A DNA stretch of 64,000 nucleotides. Source: Muribaculaceae bacterium Isolate-013 (NCI) (GTDB lineage: Bacteria; Bacteroidota; Bacteroidia; Bacteroidales; Muribaculaceae). Shown piece by piece: positions 57,147-64,000 of this stretch (position 1 is the first letter of the stretch; each line of letters opens with the position of its first letter). The translations under genes and the position numbers were made by a program. Location of the stretch: the NCBI GenBank assembly GCA_004102785.1, contig SCEJ01000004.1, positions 1-64,000 on the forward strand. Reading direction: 5' to 3'. The notes under the pieces are model-generated. The model ran no database searches. It was given only the letters and a program-made list of their open reading frames with translations, and was not told the DNA's origin.

Positions 57147-57428
57147 TTATTTGTTTAATCGTTGAATTGCTAATCTTGTAGTTGCGGTGCTATTGATTTC
57201 AGCAAGTGAGGGGCGGCGGTTCGAGAGTAGATGATTCTCAATCTCATCTTTATCGAAGTAGAGTTTGCCATTCTGCTTGTAACTCGGTATTTCCTGGGCT
57301 GTCGCCATGTGGCGCACACGTGATTCAGAGATTCCGAGAAGAATTGCTACATCTGCGACATTCAACGCTTTCTTGAAAGCGAGAATCATCATACGCTCCA
57401 TTCGGGTAAGTCTTTCTTCGATGCTCAT
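57147..57428 (-). CDS. Helix-turn-helix DNA-binding protein (excisionase-like)
   Basis: A 93-aa protein with an HTH_17/MerR-like domain: KKALNVADVAILLGISESRVRHMATAQEIPSYKQNGKLYFDKDEIENHL. The VADVAxLLGIS..R and IPSYKQNGKLYF phrases match Xis/AlpA-type winged helix proteins. As an early minus-strand gene it could be an excisionase or early regulator. The ATG at 57428 overlaps the upstream stop (ATGA). Confidence 0.75.
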   Translation of the reverse strand: MSIEERLTRMERMMILAFKKALNVADVAILLGISESRVRHMATAQEIPSYKQNGKLYFDKDEIENHLLSNRRPSLAEINSTATTRLAIQRLNK

Positions 57429-57661
57429 TTGCAACCTCTCTTTCTTTCTTCGCGGAGTTCTTCAATGCTTGCGCGAAACATCAACCGCCAACCGACATAG
57501 GCCATAATCGAAAAGAGCCAAACACAGAAGTAACCGGGGCGTCCGTCTGTGCTTTTGAGTGTTTCAACGAGGCATCGAATCGCGTAACTCGCGCCGAAAA
57601 GAATCATCAACACCGACATTACGACTTGCCACCACAGATAGGCCATTAGAATCTTTCTCAT
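57425..57661 (-). CDS. Small two-helix membrane protein
   Basis: A 78-aa membrane protein with two hydrophobic helices (ILMAYLWWQVVMSVLMILFGAS; YFCVWLFSIMAYVGWRLMF) and a basic C-terminus (EELREERKRGCK). Start 57661 chosen after the upstream HTH gene stop region. As an early membrane protein it could mediate exclusion of other phages; not shown by sequence. Confidence 0.55.
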   Translation of the reverse strand: MRKILMAYLWWQVVMSVLMILFGASYAIRCLVETLKSTDGRPGYFCVWLFSIMAYVGWRLMFRASIEELREERKRGCK

Positions 57662-57665
57662 ATTG

Positions 57666-57884
57666 TCAGTTTTCAGGAAATAGGGTTGATACATCTATGT
57701 CGAATTTCTCGGCGATTAGCGACTGCGCGAGAGCGTCAGGCGTTTGTTTGCCTTGCAGCCACATTCGCACCGTGTTTGCAGAGCGTTTTGTCAGTTCTGC
57801 AATGTCTTCGATGAAAGACTGCGCCGGTGTCGGCTTCTCTTTCTCTCGGAGATAGAGGTCTTTGAATGTCATTTGCTTTGCCAT
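57666..57884 (-). CDS. Cro/C1-type HTH regulator
   Basis: A 72-aa protein with a XRE-like helix-turn-helix: PTPAQSFIEDIAELTKRSANTVRMWLQGKQTPDALAQSLIAEKFDIDVSTLFPE. It is the second gene leftward from the early promoter, where Cro-type repressors sit, and would compete for the operator at 58391-58412. The identification as Cro is by position and size. Confidence 0.7.
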   Translation of the reverse strand: MAKQMTFKDLYLREKEKPTPAQSFIEDIAELTKRSANTVRMWLQGKQTPDALAQSLIAEKFDIDVSTLFPEN

Positions 57885-57889
57885 TGTCG

Positions 57890-58303
57890 TTATTTTTGTG
57901 TCATAAATTCAATGAGGGCGTTTCTTTCAGCTTCTCTTAAAGGCAGATTCAGTTCGAGTTTCAGAACTATGGCTTTTTCAAGTCCGATTAAGTTTATTGC
58001 CGTGTTGTAGAGTTCATCATCAAGGTGCTGATGCGCTTTTTCAAGCATAACTGTTGCGGCGTTCAGCAAACCGGATTCAAGTTTGCGGATTTCTTCACGC
58101 TTGCTGTCGAGTTTTTCTTTCAGTTGCTCTGCCTGCTGAAAGAATGTGTTAAGCAACAAACTATCGTGGTGCTTCTTGTAGTCCTTGCAGAATGCTTCCT
58201 TGTCAATGATTTCTCCGGCTTCGAGATACATCCGCTCTACTGCTGAATAGCGATTGTCAGGGATTGTGTAGCCGGTACGTTCTTCAAATTCTTTCTTTGT
58301 CAT
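57890..58303 (-). CDS. First early gene, unknown
   Basis: A 137-aa protein directly after the early leftward promoter. It starts MTKKEFEERTGYTIPDNRYS AVERMYLEAGEIIDKEAFCK, a phrase familiar from Bacteroidetes phage and ICE early proteins, then a coiled coil (FFQQAEQLKEKLDSKREEIRKLES). CAACGCAA lies one base before its start. Possibly an early host-interaction or regulatory factor; no function known to me. Confidence 0.6.
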   Translation of the reverse strand: MTKKEFEERTGYTIPDNRYSAVERMYLEAGEIIDKEAFCKDYKKHHDSLLLNTFFQQAEQLKEKLDSKREEIRKLESGLLNAATVMLEKAHQHLDDELYNTAINLIGLEKAIVLKLELNLPLREAERNALIEFMTQK

Positions 58304-58319
58304 ATTGCGTTGAGTTTTA

Positions 58320-58351
58320 TTTGCGTGTTAGGCACTAATTTTGTATATTTG
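58320..58351 (+). promoter_or_regulatory. Rightward promoter of the repressor operon
   Basis: TTTG at 58320-58323, 20 bp, then TATATTTG at 58344-58351: a good Bacteroidetes promoter reading toward the repressor at 58476. The predicted leader of about 120 nt covers the operator. Confidence 0.7.
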
Positions 58352-58390
58352 CACACTCAATTTCGTTGAATGTGGCAATTACTTTCGTGA

Positions 58391-58429
58391 TTGCTCTGCA
58401 AAGTTAGAGCAAATATCTGTAATCTCAAA
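58391..58429 (-). promoter_or_regulatory. Early leftward promoter with overlapping operator
   Basis: On minus: TTTG (58426-58429), 19 bp, TAACTTTG (58399-58406), a textbook Bacteroidetes promoter. A perfect inverted repeat TTGCTCT (58391-58397) / AGAGCAA (58406-58412) with 8-bp spacer sits on the -7 box and start region. It is a strong candidate for the lysogenic repressor site. Confidence 0.75.
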
Positions 58430-58475
58430 ATATTTCGCAGAGAAAATTACTGTAAAAATTCCAACTTTTACCTAT

Positions 58476-58940
58476 ATGGCTGAAAACGAAACAATTAAGG
58501 AGCGACTGATTTTCTTCATAAAACACCTGAATATTGGTCAAGGCAAGTTTGAAGCGCAATGCGGACTTGCTAATGGCTATGTCAACAACATTCGCCGCTC
58601 TGTAACACCTGATAAATTACAGCAAATCGCTCGGCAATATCCCGAACTAAATACGGGGTGGCTGATGACCGGCGAGGGCGAGATGCTGAAAGCAACAGTG
58701 TCGCAATCGACTCAAGGCGATAACTCACCGAATCTGAACGGCGACAACATCACATACAGCGATACTCATATAATAGGCAAGTTCCTTGATGAGATTGCCG
58801 AGCAACGAAAACTAACTGAATCCGCGCAGACGTGCCTCGCTACGGCGCAGGCTCAAATAACAGACTTGATAAATCAAAACAAGGAGCAATTCGCGCAATT
58901 TATGGCAATGCTCCAAGTAATGCAAACCGCGAAAGTGTAG
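58476..58940 (+). CDS. Lysogenic repressor-like HTH protein
   Basis: A 154-aa protein with an N-terminal helix-turn-helix (TIKERLIFFIKHLNIGQGKF EAQCGLANGYVNNIRRSVTP) followed by QYPELNTGWLMTGEGEML, the usual continuation in Bacteroidetes phage repressors. There is no S24/LexA peptidase domain; instead a coiled-coil C-terminus (IIGKFLDEIAEQRKLTESAQ) probably mediates dimerisation. Start 58476 is chosen because it lies after the promoter and begins the conserved part. Control of induction would need another mechanism than RecA-driven self-cleavage. Confidence 0.75.
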   Translation: MAENETIKERLIFFIKHLNIGQGKFEAQCGLANGYVNNIRRSVTPDKLQQIARQYPELNTGWLMTGEGEMLKATVSQSTQGDNSPNLNGDNITYSDTHIIGKFLDEIAEQRKLTESAQTCLATAQAQITDLINQNKEQFAQFMAMLQVMQTAKV

Positions 58941-58943
58941 AAT

Positions 58944-59513
58944 ATGCCGACAACGATATTGATTTCTGCGGCAATAGTCGCGGCGTGTGGTTTAGGCGTT
59001 AGCCTCATCAATAAATGGGAGAAACGAAAGAATCAGCCTACAGCAAATAATGACAATCCAATTCAACCGAAAACAGATATGGGAGATTTCGTAATTCAGA
59101 ATAAGACAGCGGCATTTATGAATATTGAATACCCCAACCGCGTAAGAATCTTTGAAGACTGCAACCGGCTCATGCAGTCAACTACTAACTTTGACACATT
59201 CCAACGCCGAGCCGCTGAAGCTCTTGATTTCATCAAATGGACTTATGAGCAAAAAGCCGCCGGAATGCCGGTCAAGATGAATATGACGGAATCTGATGCA
59301 GTTGATGACTTCTGCCGCGTATTCAATAAGCACGCCGCACGAATAGCCGGAAGCATAGCCACAGCCGCAGACACATCGCGCAAAGCGAAAAACGCGCTGC
59401 CGAAACTTGAATCAATCAAGGCCGCGTTGAAAGATGCTGACAATAAGGCTGAATGCGAATCGGCTATCAATGCGTTAATCTTTAATCTCAATATAGACAC
59501 AAATGGAGAATAA
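58944..59513 (+). CDS. Membrane-anchored protein of the lysogeny operon
   Basis: A 189-aa protein with an N-terminal membrane helix (ILISAAIVAACGLGVSLI) then NKWEKRKNQ and a helical soluble domain (FEDCNRLMQSTTNFDTFQRR AAEALDFIKWTYEQKAAG; AAADTSRKAKNALPKLESIKAA). Four bases after the repressor stop, so co-expressed in the lysogen. A role in superinfection exclusion is plausible but unproven. Family not recognised. Confidence 0.6.
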   Translation: MPTTILISAAIVAACGLGVSLINKWEKRKNQPTANNDNPIQPKTDMGDFVIQNKTAAFMNIEYPNRVRIFEDCNRLMQSTTNFDTFQRRAAEALDFIKWTYEQKAAGMPVKMNMTESDAVDDFCRVFNKHAARIAGSIATAADTSRKAKNALPKLESIKAALKDADNKAECESAINALIFNLNIDTNGE

Positions 59514-59712
59514 CCGACTGCCGTATTTCCTGATAGACTTGATGAAGTCGTATATCAACGGCGATGCGCCACTTGATGACAAGGCCGATGTGCTGATTTT
59601 CGAGATTGGCCGTCAGATAGTGAACTGTAACGCGAATAACGAGCCGACCGCCGACCTTGAATATCTCTACGATACGGCAAAGTGGCTTCAATCTGAAATA
59701 AAGAAAATGTAA
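59503..59712 (+). CDS. Small acidic protein
   Basis: A 69-aa protein (MENNRLPYFLIDLMKSYING...WLQSEIKKM) overlapping the preceding gene by 11 bases. Helical and acidic, with DDKADVLIFEIGRQIVNCNA. No family known; expressed with the repressor. Confidence 0.5.
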   Translation: MENNRLPYFLIDLMKSYINGDAPLDDKADVLIFEIGRQIVNCNANNEPTADLEYLYDTAKWLQSEIKKM

Positions 59713-59714
59713 TT

Positions 59715-59948
59715 ATGAATAAGTTTTATAACGTAGTTCTGCTTGTGCTTTCGTGGCTCTTCCTTGTGGCCGCAGTTGTGATTCTGATATTCTTGCTGTC
59801 GTTGAACAACGGCGATATGTCGGCGATGTGGCCGATGCTGCTTGGCTCGGCCGTGTCTGCGTTGTTCTTTGCCGCTCTCGCTTGGGTGGCACGTAAAACA
59901 TCGCTCTACATTGACAACAAGCGTACCGAAATTGAAGATGCTGAATGA
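59715..59948 (+). CDS. Two-helix membrane protein of the lysogeny operon
   Basis: A 77-aa protein with two membrane helices (VVLLVLSWLFLVAAVVILIFLL; LLGSAVSALFFAALAWVA) and a charged C-terminus. A small membrane protein expressed from a lysogeny operon is a typical position for superinfection exclusion factors; this is inference only. Confidence 0.55.
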   Translation: MNKFYNVVLLVLSWLFLVAAVVILIFLLSLNNGDMSAMWPMLLGSAVSALFFAALAWVARKTSLYIDNKRTEIEDAE

Positions 59949-60214
59949 GCAAGACGCGCAACTACAATCCCGATACGTTAGCCGTAATGGAGCGGTTCTT
60001 TACGGCGATTGAAGCGTGTAAGCAACAAAAGCTGATAAAGACCATAACGGCCTACTGTGCCGAATGCGGCATTGATGCTCCACACTTCTACACTCAAAGA
60101 AAAGACCGCACACGCGGATTCTTCGAGATAGGGTGGGCGGTGCCGCTGATTCGCAACTGCGGCGTATCTTCGCGGTGGCTGCTTACCGGCGTAGGTTCAA
60201 TGTTCGCCGAGTGA
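59945..60214 (+). CDS. Second repressor-like short HTH protein
   Basis: An 89-aa protein whose C-terminus AVPLIRNCGVSSRWLLTGVG SMF matches the segment that follows the HTH in Bacteroidetes phage repressors (compare NTGWLMTGEGEML in the main repressor). The N-terminus (VMERFFTAIEACKQQKLIKTI TAYCAECGIDAPHFYTQRKD) reads as a helix-turn-helix. It overlaps the membrane-protein gene by four bases and lacks a C-terminal dimerisation domain. It may be a co-repressor or integrase regulator. Confidence 0.6.
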   Translation: MSKTRNYNPDTLAVMERFFTAIEACKQQKLIKTITAYCAECGIDAPHFYTQRKDRTRGFFEIGWAVPLIRNCGVSSRWLLTGVGSMFAE

Positions 60215-60224
60215 AAAATACAAT

Positions 60225-60260
60225 ATTGGCTGGAAATTATATACAATATTTCCGGCCAAT
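60225..60260. terminator. Bidirectional terminator between lysogeny operon and integrase
   Basis: A 13-bp stem ATTGGCTGGAAAT (60225-60237) / ATTTCCGGCCAAT (60248-60260) with one T-G wobble and a 10-nt loop, AT-rich on both sides, between convergent genes. Confidence 0.7.
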
Positions 60261-60274
60261 TATATAATCGCGCA

Positions 60275-61435
60275 CTAATCTTTTGTGTCAGTGCTGAATA
60301 TGTCGGGGATTCGAGATACTGCGGCCTGCTTGTTTTTGTCAAGCACTTTCGCGTAAATCTGCGTTGTTGAGAGTTCGCGGTGGCCGAGTAGTTTGCTGAC
60401 TGTGTAGATGTCGGTGCCGAGGTCAAGCATCATAACCGCGAACGTATGTCGGGCGCAATGAAAAGTAATCTCTTTGTCGATTCCGGCGCGTTGAATCCAT
60501 ATCTTGATGATGTTGTTTGTCGTGCTTGTGCATGGGATTCCCTTAAACACAAGTTCAGATGCTTTTCCACGTGAGCCTAACATTTCGGCTGCTTGGGGAG
60601 TGATGTCAAGATATTCCTGGCCTTTGGTCTTCTTCTGCCGGAAGATGATGCGCGTGTAATCGCCCTGCTGTTGGACTTCGCCCCACGTCAGTTTCAGAAT
60701 ATCGGAACGGCGTAACCCGGTCAGGCACGAAAAGAGAAACGCACGTTTGATTAGGTCGCTGTCGCAATCGGTCTGCGCCGCTTTCTTGACTTCTTCGATT
60801 GTGAGATACATTCGCGTGCTTTCCTCGCCTGAAAAGCCGTCTATGCTGCGCATAGGATTGTGTGCGATGATTCGGTCTTCGTATGCTTGATTCAGGCAAG
60901 CACGTAGTTTGTTGAAATACGACTGCCGCGAGTTCTGCGAGAGTGGCTTCAACTCGCTTCGCTTTCGGAAGTCGCAACCGTAGGCGTATGCCTCTTTTTC
61001 GAGATAATCCCTGAAGCCTTGCACCCAACGCGGCGTGATGTCGGCAAATGTGATGTCTTTGCGCTTTTCGTACCGCTCAAGATGTTTCAGACAACAGTTC
61101 CAATTTCCCCAATTTCCGAGTGATTCAACACCACGCCGCTTTTCGACTAATGCCCGGTAGTAGTCAAAGAATCGCGTTTCTTCGGCATACTGTGATTTGA
61201 ATCCAAATTCGCCGTTCTGAATCTCAACTATGCGTTGTGCCTTGATTGATTGAGCGAGTTGCAATGTCTGCCGGTTCTTCTCGCGGTCGGCTTTCGTGCG
61301 CTCCGGCACGAGATAGAGTTTCAGATACTCATTGTAACGCCGTCCGTCACGGCAAATGTCGAGGAATAGGGCGATAAGGCCGTTTGCGCGTTGACGCTGC
61401 CGGAGATACACCGGCTCTTTATTCGTTTTCTTCAT
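60275..61435 (-). CDS. int: Tyrosine recombinase, prophage integrase
   Basis: A 386-aa Bacteroidetes-type integrase. Residues about 1-90 are the arm-binding region (YLRQRQRANGLIALFLDICR; YNEYLKLYLVPERTKADREK), then the SAM-like core-binding domain (FFDYYRALVEKRRGVESLGN WGNWNCCLKHLERYEK), then the catalytic domain: Arg in CLTGLRRSDILKLTW, His/Arg in FHCARHTFAVMML, LLGHRELSTTQIYAKV with the last His and the nucleophile Tyr. Start 61435 (MKKTNKE) is preferred; the longer frame upstream covers repeats and the promoter. It lies about 220 bp from attR, as expected. It should act on TTTCCGATGCA or nearby. Confidence 0.93.
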   Translation of the reverse strand: MKKTNKEPVYLRQRQRANGLIALFLDICRDGRRYNEYLKLYLVPERTKADREKNRQTLQLAQSIKAQRIVEIQNGEFGFKSQYAEETRFFDYYRALVEKRRGVESLGNWGNWNCCLKHLERYEKRKDITFADITPRWVQGFRDYLEKEAYAYGCDFRKRSELKPLSQNSRQSYFNKLRACLNQAYEDRIIAHNPMRSIDGFSGEESTRMYLTIEEVKKAAQTDCDSDLIKRAFLFSCLTGLRRSDILKLTWGEVQQQGDYTRIIFRQKKTKGQEYLDITPQAAEMLGSRGKASELVFKGIPCTSTTNNIIKIWIQRAGIDKEITFHCARHTFAVMMLDLGTDIYTVSKLLGHRELSTTQIYAKVLDKNKQAAVSRIPDIFSTDTKD

Positions 61436-61458
61436 TGTCGGATATTGCGTTGAAATTT

Positions 61459-61491
61459 GTTGCGCGTGTTGCGCGTGAAGTTTTGCGCAAC
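61459..61491. repeat. GTTGCGC repeats in the integrase leader
   Basis: GTTGCGC occurs at 61459-61465 and 61468-61474, with the inverse GCGCAAC at 61485-61491. Lying between integrase start and promoter, close to attR, they are candidate arm-type Int/Xis sites or a leader hairpin. Confidence 0.4.
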
Positions 61492-61503
61492 AGAAACGCA
61501 ACA

Positions 61504-61511
61504 CAAAGGTA
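61504..61511 (-). promoter_or_regulatory. Integrase promoter -7 box
   Basis: Minus strand TACCTTTG, about 70 bp before the integrase start. No clear -33 TTTG at the usual spacing. Confidence 0.5.
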
Positions 61512-61655
61512 GCATATTCCCGGCATATATTCGCACACTTTAACCGAAAATCTTATTTTCATCTTTATCTACACTCGCCTAAATACTATGCTATTAGTGT
61601 GTTATGGCGATGCTATGGGAGTGCGATTTTATTTTCATTGAAAATCCGCGCTCAT

Positions 61656-61666
61656 TTTCCGATGCA
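61656..61666. other. attR: attR core repeat
   Basis: Second exact copy of TTTCCGATGCA. Downstream sequence continues the split host gene in the frame that the left copy leaves off. Confidence 0.85.
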
Positions 61667-61915
61667 AAAAGTAAGTACTCTCACTTTATTCGATTTACAA
61701 TTCCAAAAGGTACTAATATAGCTCAGGATTGCCTTACATTTAATACTCCGAAGATACCTTCATGGGTTTCAGAAGCAAATGATGAAACTGGCGTAAACAT
61801 TCAAGAAAATATAAATAAAACAACAGGTATAAAATATCTTATTCAAGGTGTAGCGGATGCCTATAAGAATGAGAAAGTAAGCACGTCATTTAATTTTAAC
61901 ATTAAACGCAAATAA
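61656..61915 (+). pseudogene. Right half of split host vWA-like gene
   Basis: Continuation of the gene broken at 740. The frame is open from 61604, but 61604-61655 is prophage DNA. From the core onward it reads SDAKSKYSHFIRFTIPKGTN, then LTFNTPKIPSWVSEANDETG and GIKYLIQGVADAYKNEKVST, ending 4 bp before the membrane-protein gene. The joined protein would end with a beta-rich domain after the vWA-like part. The fragment has no recognised promoter and is probably inactive in the lysogen unless translated from the Met at 61604. Confidence 0.75.
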
Positions 61916-61918
61916 TAT

Positions 61919-62377
61919 ATGGGCGAATTTTTCGGAAGCATCTATTGCTGGTTTGAAGATTTTTTCGGTCTTGAACTTGCAGAATATATGTGGGGATCAT
62001 CTTCCCCCCTATCACCAAACAATTCCTTTATAGGGATTGGCTTTACCATGTTTGGCATAAGCCTTGCAATGGTGTTGGTCTATTACTATGTAGTGAATCA
62101 CCCTCGCTTAAACAACTGGTGGGGTTGGCTTATCTTTTTAGGCATAAATGCCATTATCAACTTTATAGTTGGTTGGCAATGGGTGCTAAAAGATTACTAT
62201 GATAATAAAATGGTGACTATTGACCCATCTACAAATTTGCAAGTTCCACTGAATATTGGAGAGTCTGAGATACTTTGTTTCGGAGTTTCTAATATGATTC
62301 TCTCAATACTCGCATTTATCATTTTCTCCTTCATATTCAAATGGTGGAGTTCAAATTGCTCACGCGCCCCATTTTAA
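61919..62377 (+). CDS. Host four-helix membrane protein
   Basis: A 152-aa protein with about four membrane segments (FIGIGFTMFGISLAMVLVYYYVV; WWGWLIFLGINAIINFIVGWQWV; LCFGVSNMILSILAFIIFSFIF among them). It lies three bases after the split gene and five before the tubulin-like gene, so the three form an operon. It may anchor the tubulin-like filament or the vWA-like protein at the membrane. Family not known to me. Confidence 0.65.
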   Translation: MGEFFGSIYCWFEDFFGLELAEYMWGSSSPLSPNNSFIGIGFTMFGISLAMVLVYYYVVNHPRLNNWWGWLIFLGINAIINFIVGWQWVLKDYYDNKMVTIDPSTNLQVPLNIGESEILCFGVSNMILSILAFIIFSFIFKWWSSNCSRAPF

Positions 62378-62381
62378 TCAT

Positions 62382-63776
62382 ATGTCAAAGATTTTCGTAT
62401 TTGGGATAGGAGGCACCGGCTCTCGTGTGCTTCGTTCACTTACAATGATGTTAGCTTCAGGTGTCAAATTTGGAGCTGATGAAATAGTTCCTATTATCAT
62501 CGATCCAGACACTGCAAATGCAGATTTGACACGTACTGTTTCTTTGCTGAATAATTATTCCTCGATTCGCCAGTCCCTTAATTTTAGTAGCGACAATCAG
62601 AGTAATTTTTTCAGAACCGAAATAGAGCAAATCCATCCTAACTACACTCTCCGTATTAACGACACAGACGATAAATCTTTCCAACAATTTATTGAATACG
62701 CGTCGATGTCCAAAGCGAATAAAGCTTTGGCTAAAATGCTTTTCTCTGACAAGAACTTACAATCCTCAATGGAAGTGGGTTTCAAAGGAAACCCGAATAT
62801 CGGTAGTGTTGTTCTTAACCAAATCGCCCACTCAACAGATTTTGAAGACTTTGCCAACGCTTTCAGCGATGGCGATAGGATTTTTATTATCAGTTCTATC
62901 TTCGGTGGGACTGGAGCCAGTGGCTTTCCTCTACTTCTGAAAACACTCCGTAACGGAACTGACTTCCCCAATCATGATGTGATTAACAAAGCCACAATCG
63001 GAGCTGTTACTATCCTCCCATATTTTAAGCTTCAACAAAACGATGAAAGTGAAATAGATTCATCCACTTTCGTTTCTAAAACTAAATCAGCATTGGCATA
63101 TTACGAGAACAACATCAGCAAAAATGGCTCTATCGATGCTCTTTACTACCTTGCTGATGATGTCTCTAAAACTTATGAGAATCATGAGGGCGGTTCGTCA
63201 CAACGTAACGATGCCCATTTGATTGAGTTCTTGGGCGCAACTGCTATTGTTCACTTCTCTAATTCTCAATTTATGGCTCCAGCTAATATGGAATTGGGCA
63301 TTAAAGAAGTCGGTGGCTCGGTGTCATTCGATTCGTTCTATCGTAAAATGCGTGAAATGCTTTATAGGCCTCTTGTGCAGTTTACCATGATGGCTAATGC
63401 TTTAACTCATAAAGCTAACACATTTCAATCGGCCTCCTTTAATGCTAATAAAGGTAACTTCGATGACTTCTATAGTGGTATGTTCTACAGCGACCTTGAG
63501 CCCTTTTTCCATAAGTATCACGAGTGGCTAAAAGAGATGAAGGAGAATAAACGTTCTCTGGATTTATTTAATGCTACCTGTGGTGACAAGCCCTTTGATC
63601 TCGTCACCGGCGTCAAGCCAAGAAAGATCTTTAGCAAGTTCTCCGACTACACTCTCGTGATAGACCGACTAAACTCTGCTGTTAGGAATTGCAAAAGCAA
63701 AGGGGTTGAAAATAAATTCTTGGAAATGTTCTATCTCGGAACTCAAAAGCTCGTTTCGGAAAAATTAAGCAATTAA
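62382..63776 (+). CDS. Host tubulin/FtsZ-like GTPase (Tubulin_2 type)
   Basis: A 464-aa protein with an FtsZ/tubulin-like nucleotide site: MSKIFVFGIGGTGSRVLRSL (G-rich loop 1), EIVPIIIDPDTANADLTRTV, and the tubulin signature IISSIFGGTGASGFPLLLKT (GGTGSG-like) near residues 166-185. This fits the bacterial 'tubulin-like' family PF13809 rather than FtsZ, since the C-terminal domain differs (YRKMREMLYRPLVQFTMMAN). Such genes occur with vWA proteins in poorly understood operons. The neighbourhood here is consistent. It could be cytoskeletal or part of a conflict system. Confidence 0.75.
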   Translation: MSKIFVFGIGGTGSRVLRSLTMMLASGVKFGADEIVPIIIDPDTANADLTRTVSLLNNYSSIRQSLNFSSDNQSNFFRTEIEQIHPNYTLRINDTDDKSFQQFIEYASMSKANKALAKMLFSDKNLQSSMEVGFKGNPNIGSVVLNQIAHSTDFEDFANAFSDGDRIFIISSIFGGTGASGFPLLLKTLRNGTDFPNHDVINKATIGAVTILPYFKLQQNDESEIDSSTFVSKTKSALAYYENNISKNGSIDALYYLADDVSKTYENHEGGSSQRNDAHLIEFLGATAIVHFSNSQFMAPANMELGIKEVGGSVSFDSFYRKMREMLYRPLVQFTMMANALTHKANTFQSASFNANKGNFDDFYSGMFYSDLEPFFHKYHEWLKEMKENKRSLDLFNATCGDKPFDLVTGVKPRKIFSKFSDYTLVIDRLNSAVRNCKSKGVENKFLEMFYLGTQKLVSEKLSN

Positions 63777-63782
63777 CAATCA

Positions 63783-64000
63783 TGTCTAAAATATTCCGAC
63801 TATATAAGGAGGGTACATCTACTTATGAGGACTGGAACAATAGTCCTGCGTTTCCTTACAACTCAGCCAGTCGTGACACCATCGAAGATCCTGATGGGAC
63901 TTCTGCACGTCATGAAATCACCTCGATTCCGTCTCCTTTCGCTCGTATAGATTTAATCAAAACGGCTTTTAAAGAGGTGTGTAAACCAGATAAAAGAACA
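63783..64000 (+). CDS. Partial host gene downstream of tubulin-like gene
   Basis: The first 72 residues of a protein cut by the window end (MSKIFRLYKEGTSTYEDWNN SPAFPYNSASRDTIEDPDGT...). It starts six bases after the tubulin-like stop, so it belongs to the same operon. The phrase ITSIPSPFARIDLIKTAFKEV is notable: I recall it at the N-terminus of proteins in this operon type, but no function is known to me. Confidence 0.6.

Larger units (their letters stand above)
741..61655. mobile_element. Temperate siphovirus-type prophage
   Basis: A complete-looking prophage with integrase next to the right end, divergent repressor/early promoters, replication and recombination genes, packaging, head, tail and lysis modules. 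It is bounded by an 11-bp direct repeat (730-740 and 61656-61666). Joining host sequence across the repeat restores an open frame, which fixes the ends closely. Lambda-E-like capsid, tape measure, Dit-like protein and tail chaperones indicate a long non-contractile tail. No essential module appears missing, so it may be inducible; that is an inference. Confidence 0.92.

Noticed and set aside
23336-58303. CRISPR arrays or insertion sequences
   Set aside because: No regularly spaced direct repeats and no transposase motifs were seen in this range or elsewhere in the window.

Overview
The window holds an almost complete temperate siphovirus-type prophage of about 61 kb, bounded by an 11-bp direct repeat at 730-740 and 61656-61666, with host DNA on both sides. 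The host is very probably a Bacteroidales gut bacterium. The evidence is the recurring TAnnTTTG -7 promoter boxes, the near absence of Shine-Dalgarno sites, and gene families I recognise mainly from Bacteroidetes phages (DUF3871, DUF4494, DUF4376-like, the Bacteroidetes-type tyrosine integrase). No species call is possible from sequence reading alone.

Layout. Host DNA, 1-740: left half of a gene that looks like a vWA-domain protein. Late region, minus strand, from about 39.9 kb down to 0.95 kb: ParB-like protein, glycosyltransferase-like protein, TerS, TerL, portal and MuF, then (after the plus-strand island) scaffold, decoration protein, lambda-E-like capsid, connectors, major tail protein, a tRNA-like element, tail chaperones with a -1 frameshift, tape measure, Dit-like protein, a 2,523-residue adhesin with a variable C-terminus, a DGR template repeat, the DGR reverse transcriptase, tail hub, holin, amidase and unimolecular spanin. 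A plus-strand island at 27.5-31.5 kb interrupts the late genes and carries small genes plus an ADP-ribosylglycohydrolase. Early region, minus strand, 58.3-40 kb: regulators, SbcC-like ATPase, RecT, metallo-beta-lactamase nuclease, a second DGR target gene, DnaD- and DnaC-like proteins, a helicase-methyltransferase fusion, a C5 methyltransferase, MazG, SSB and VRR-NUC. The lysogeny region at 58.3-61.4 kb has divergent promoters around a palindromic operator, the repressor operon on plus, and integrase on minus. Host DNA resumes at 61656: the right half of the split gene, a four-helix membrane protein, a tubulin/FtsZ-like protein and a partial gene.

Most notable systems. (1) A diversity-generating retroelement has two variable repeats served by one template: one at the end of the giant tail adhesin, and one about 44 kb away inside a small protein encoded in the replication/recombination operon. 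All 21 template-repeat substitutions (10 and 11) are at adenines of the template. (2) The virion MuF protein carries a C-terminal ADP-ribosyltransferase domain with an R-S-ExE pattern. Just beyond a shared terminator lies an ADP-ribosylglycohydrolase in its own plus-strand operon, which suggests a writer/eraser or toxin/antidote pair. (3) The prophage splits a host gene in frame at the att core and so disrupts a vWA/membrane/tubulin-like operon. (4) Smaller signals are shared AGTAC-N7-GTACT inverted repeats at late promoters, a recurring CAACGCAA element just before start codons, a split DUF4494 gene, and an odd tRNA with an ambiguous anticodon loop.
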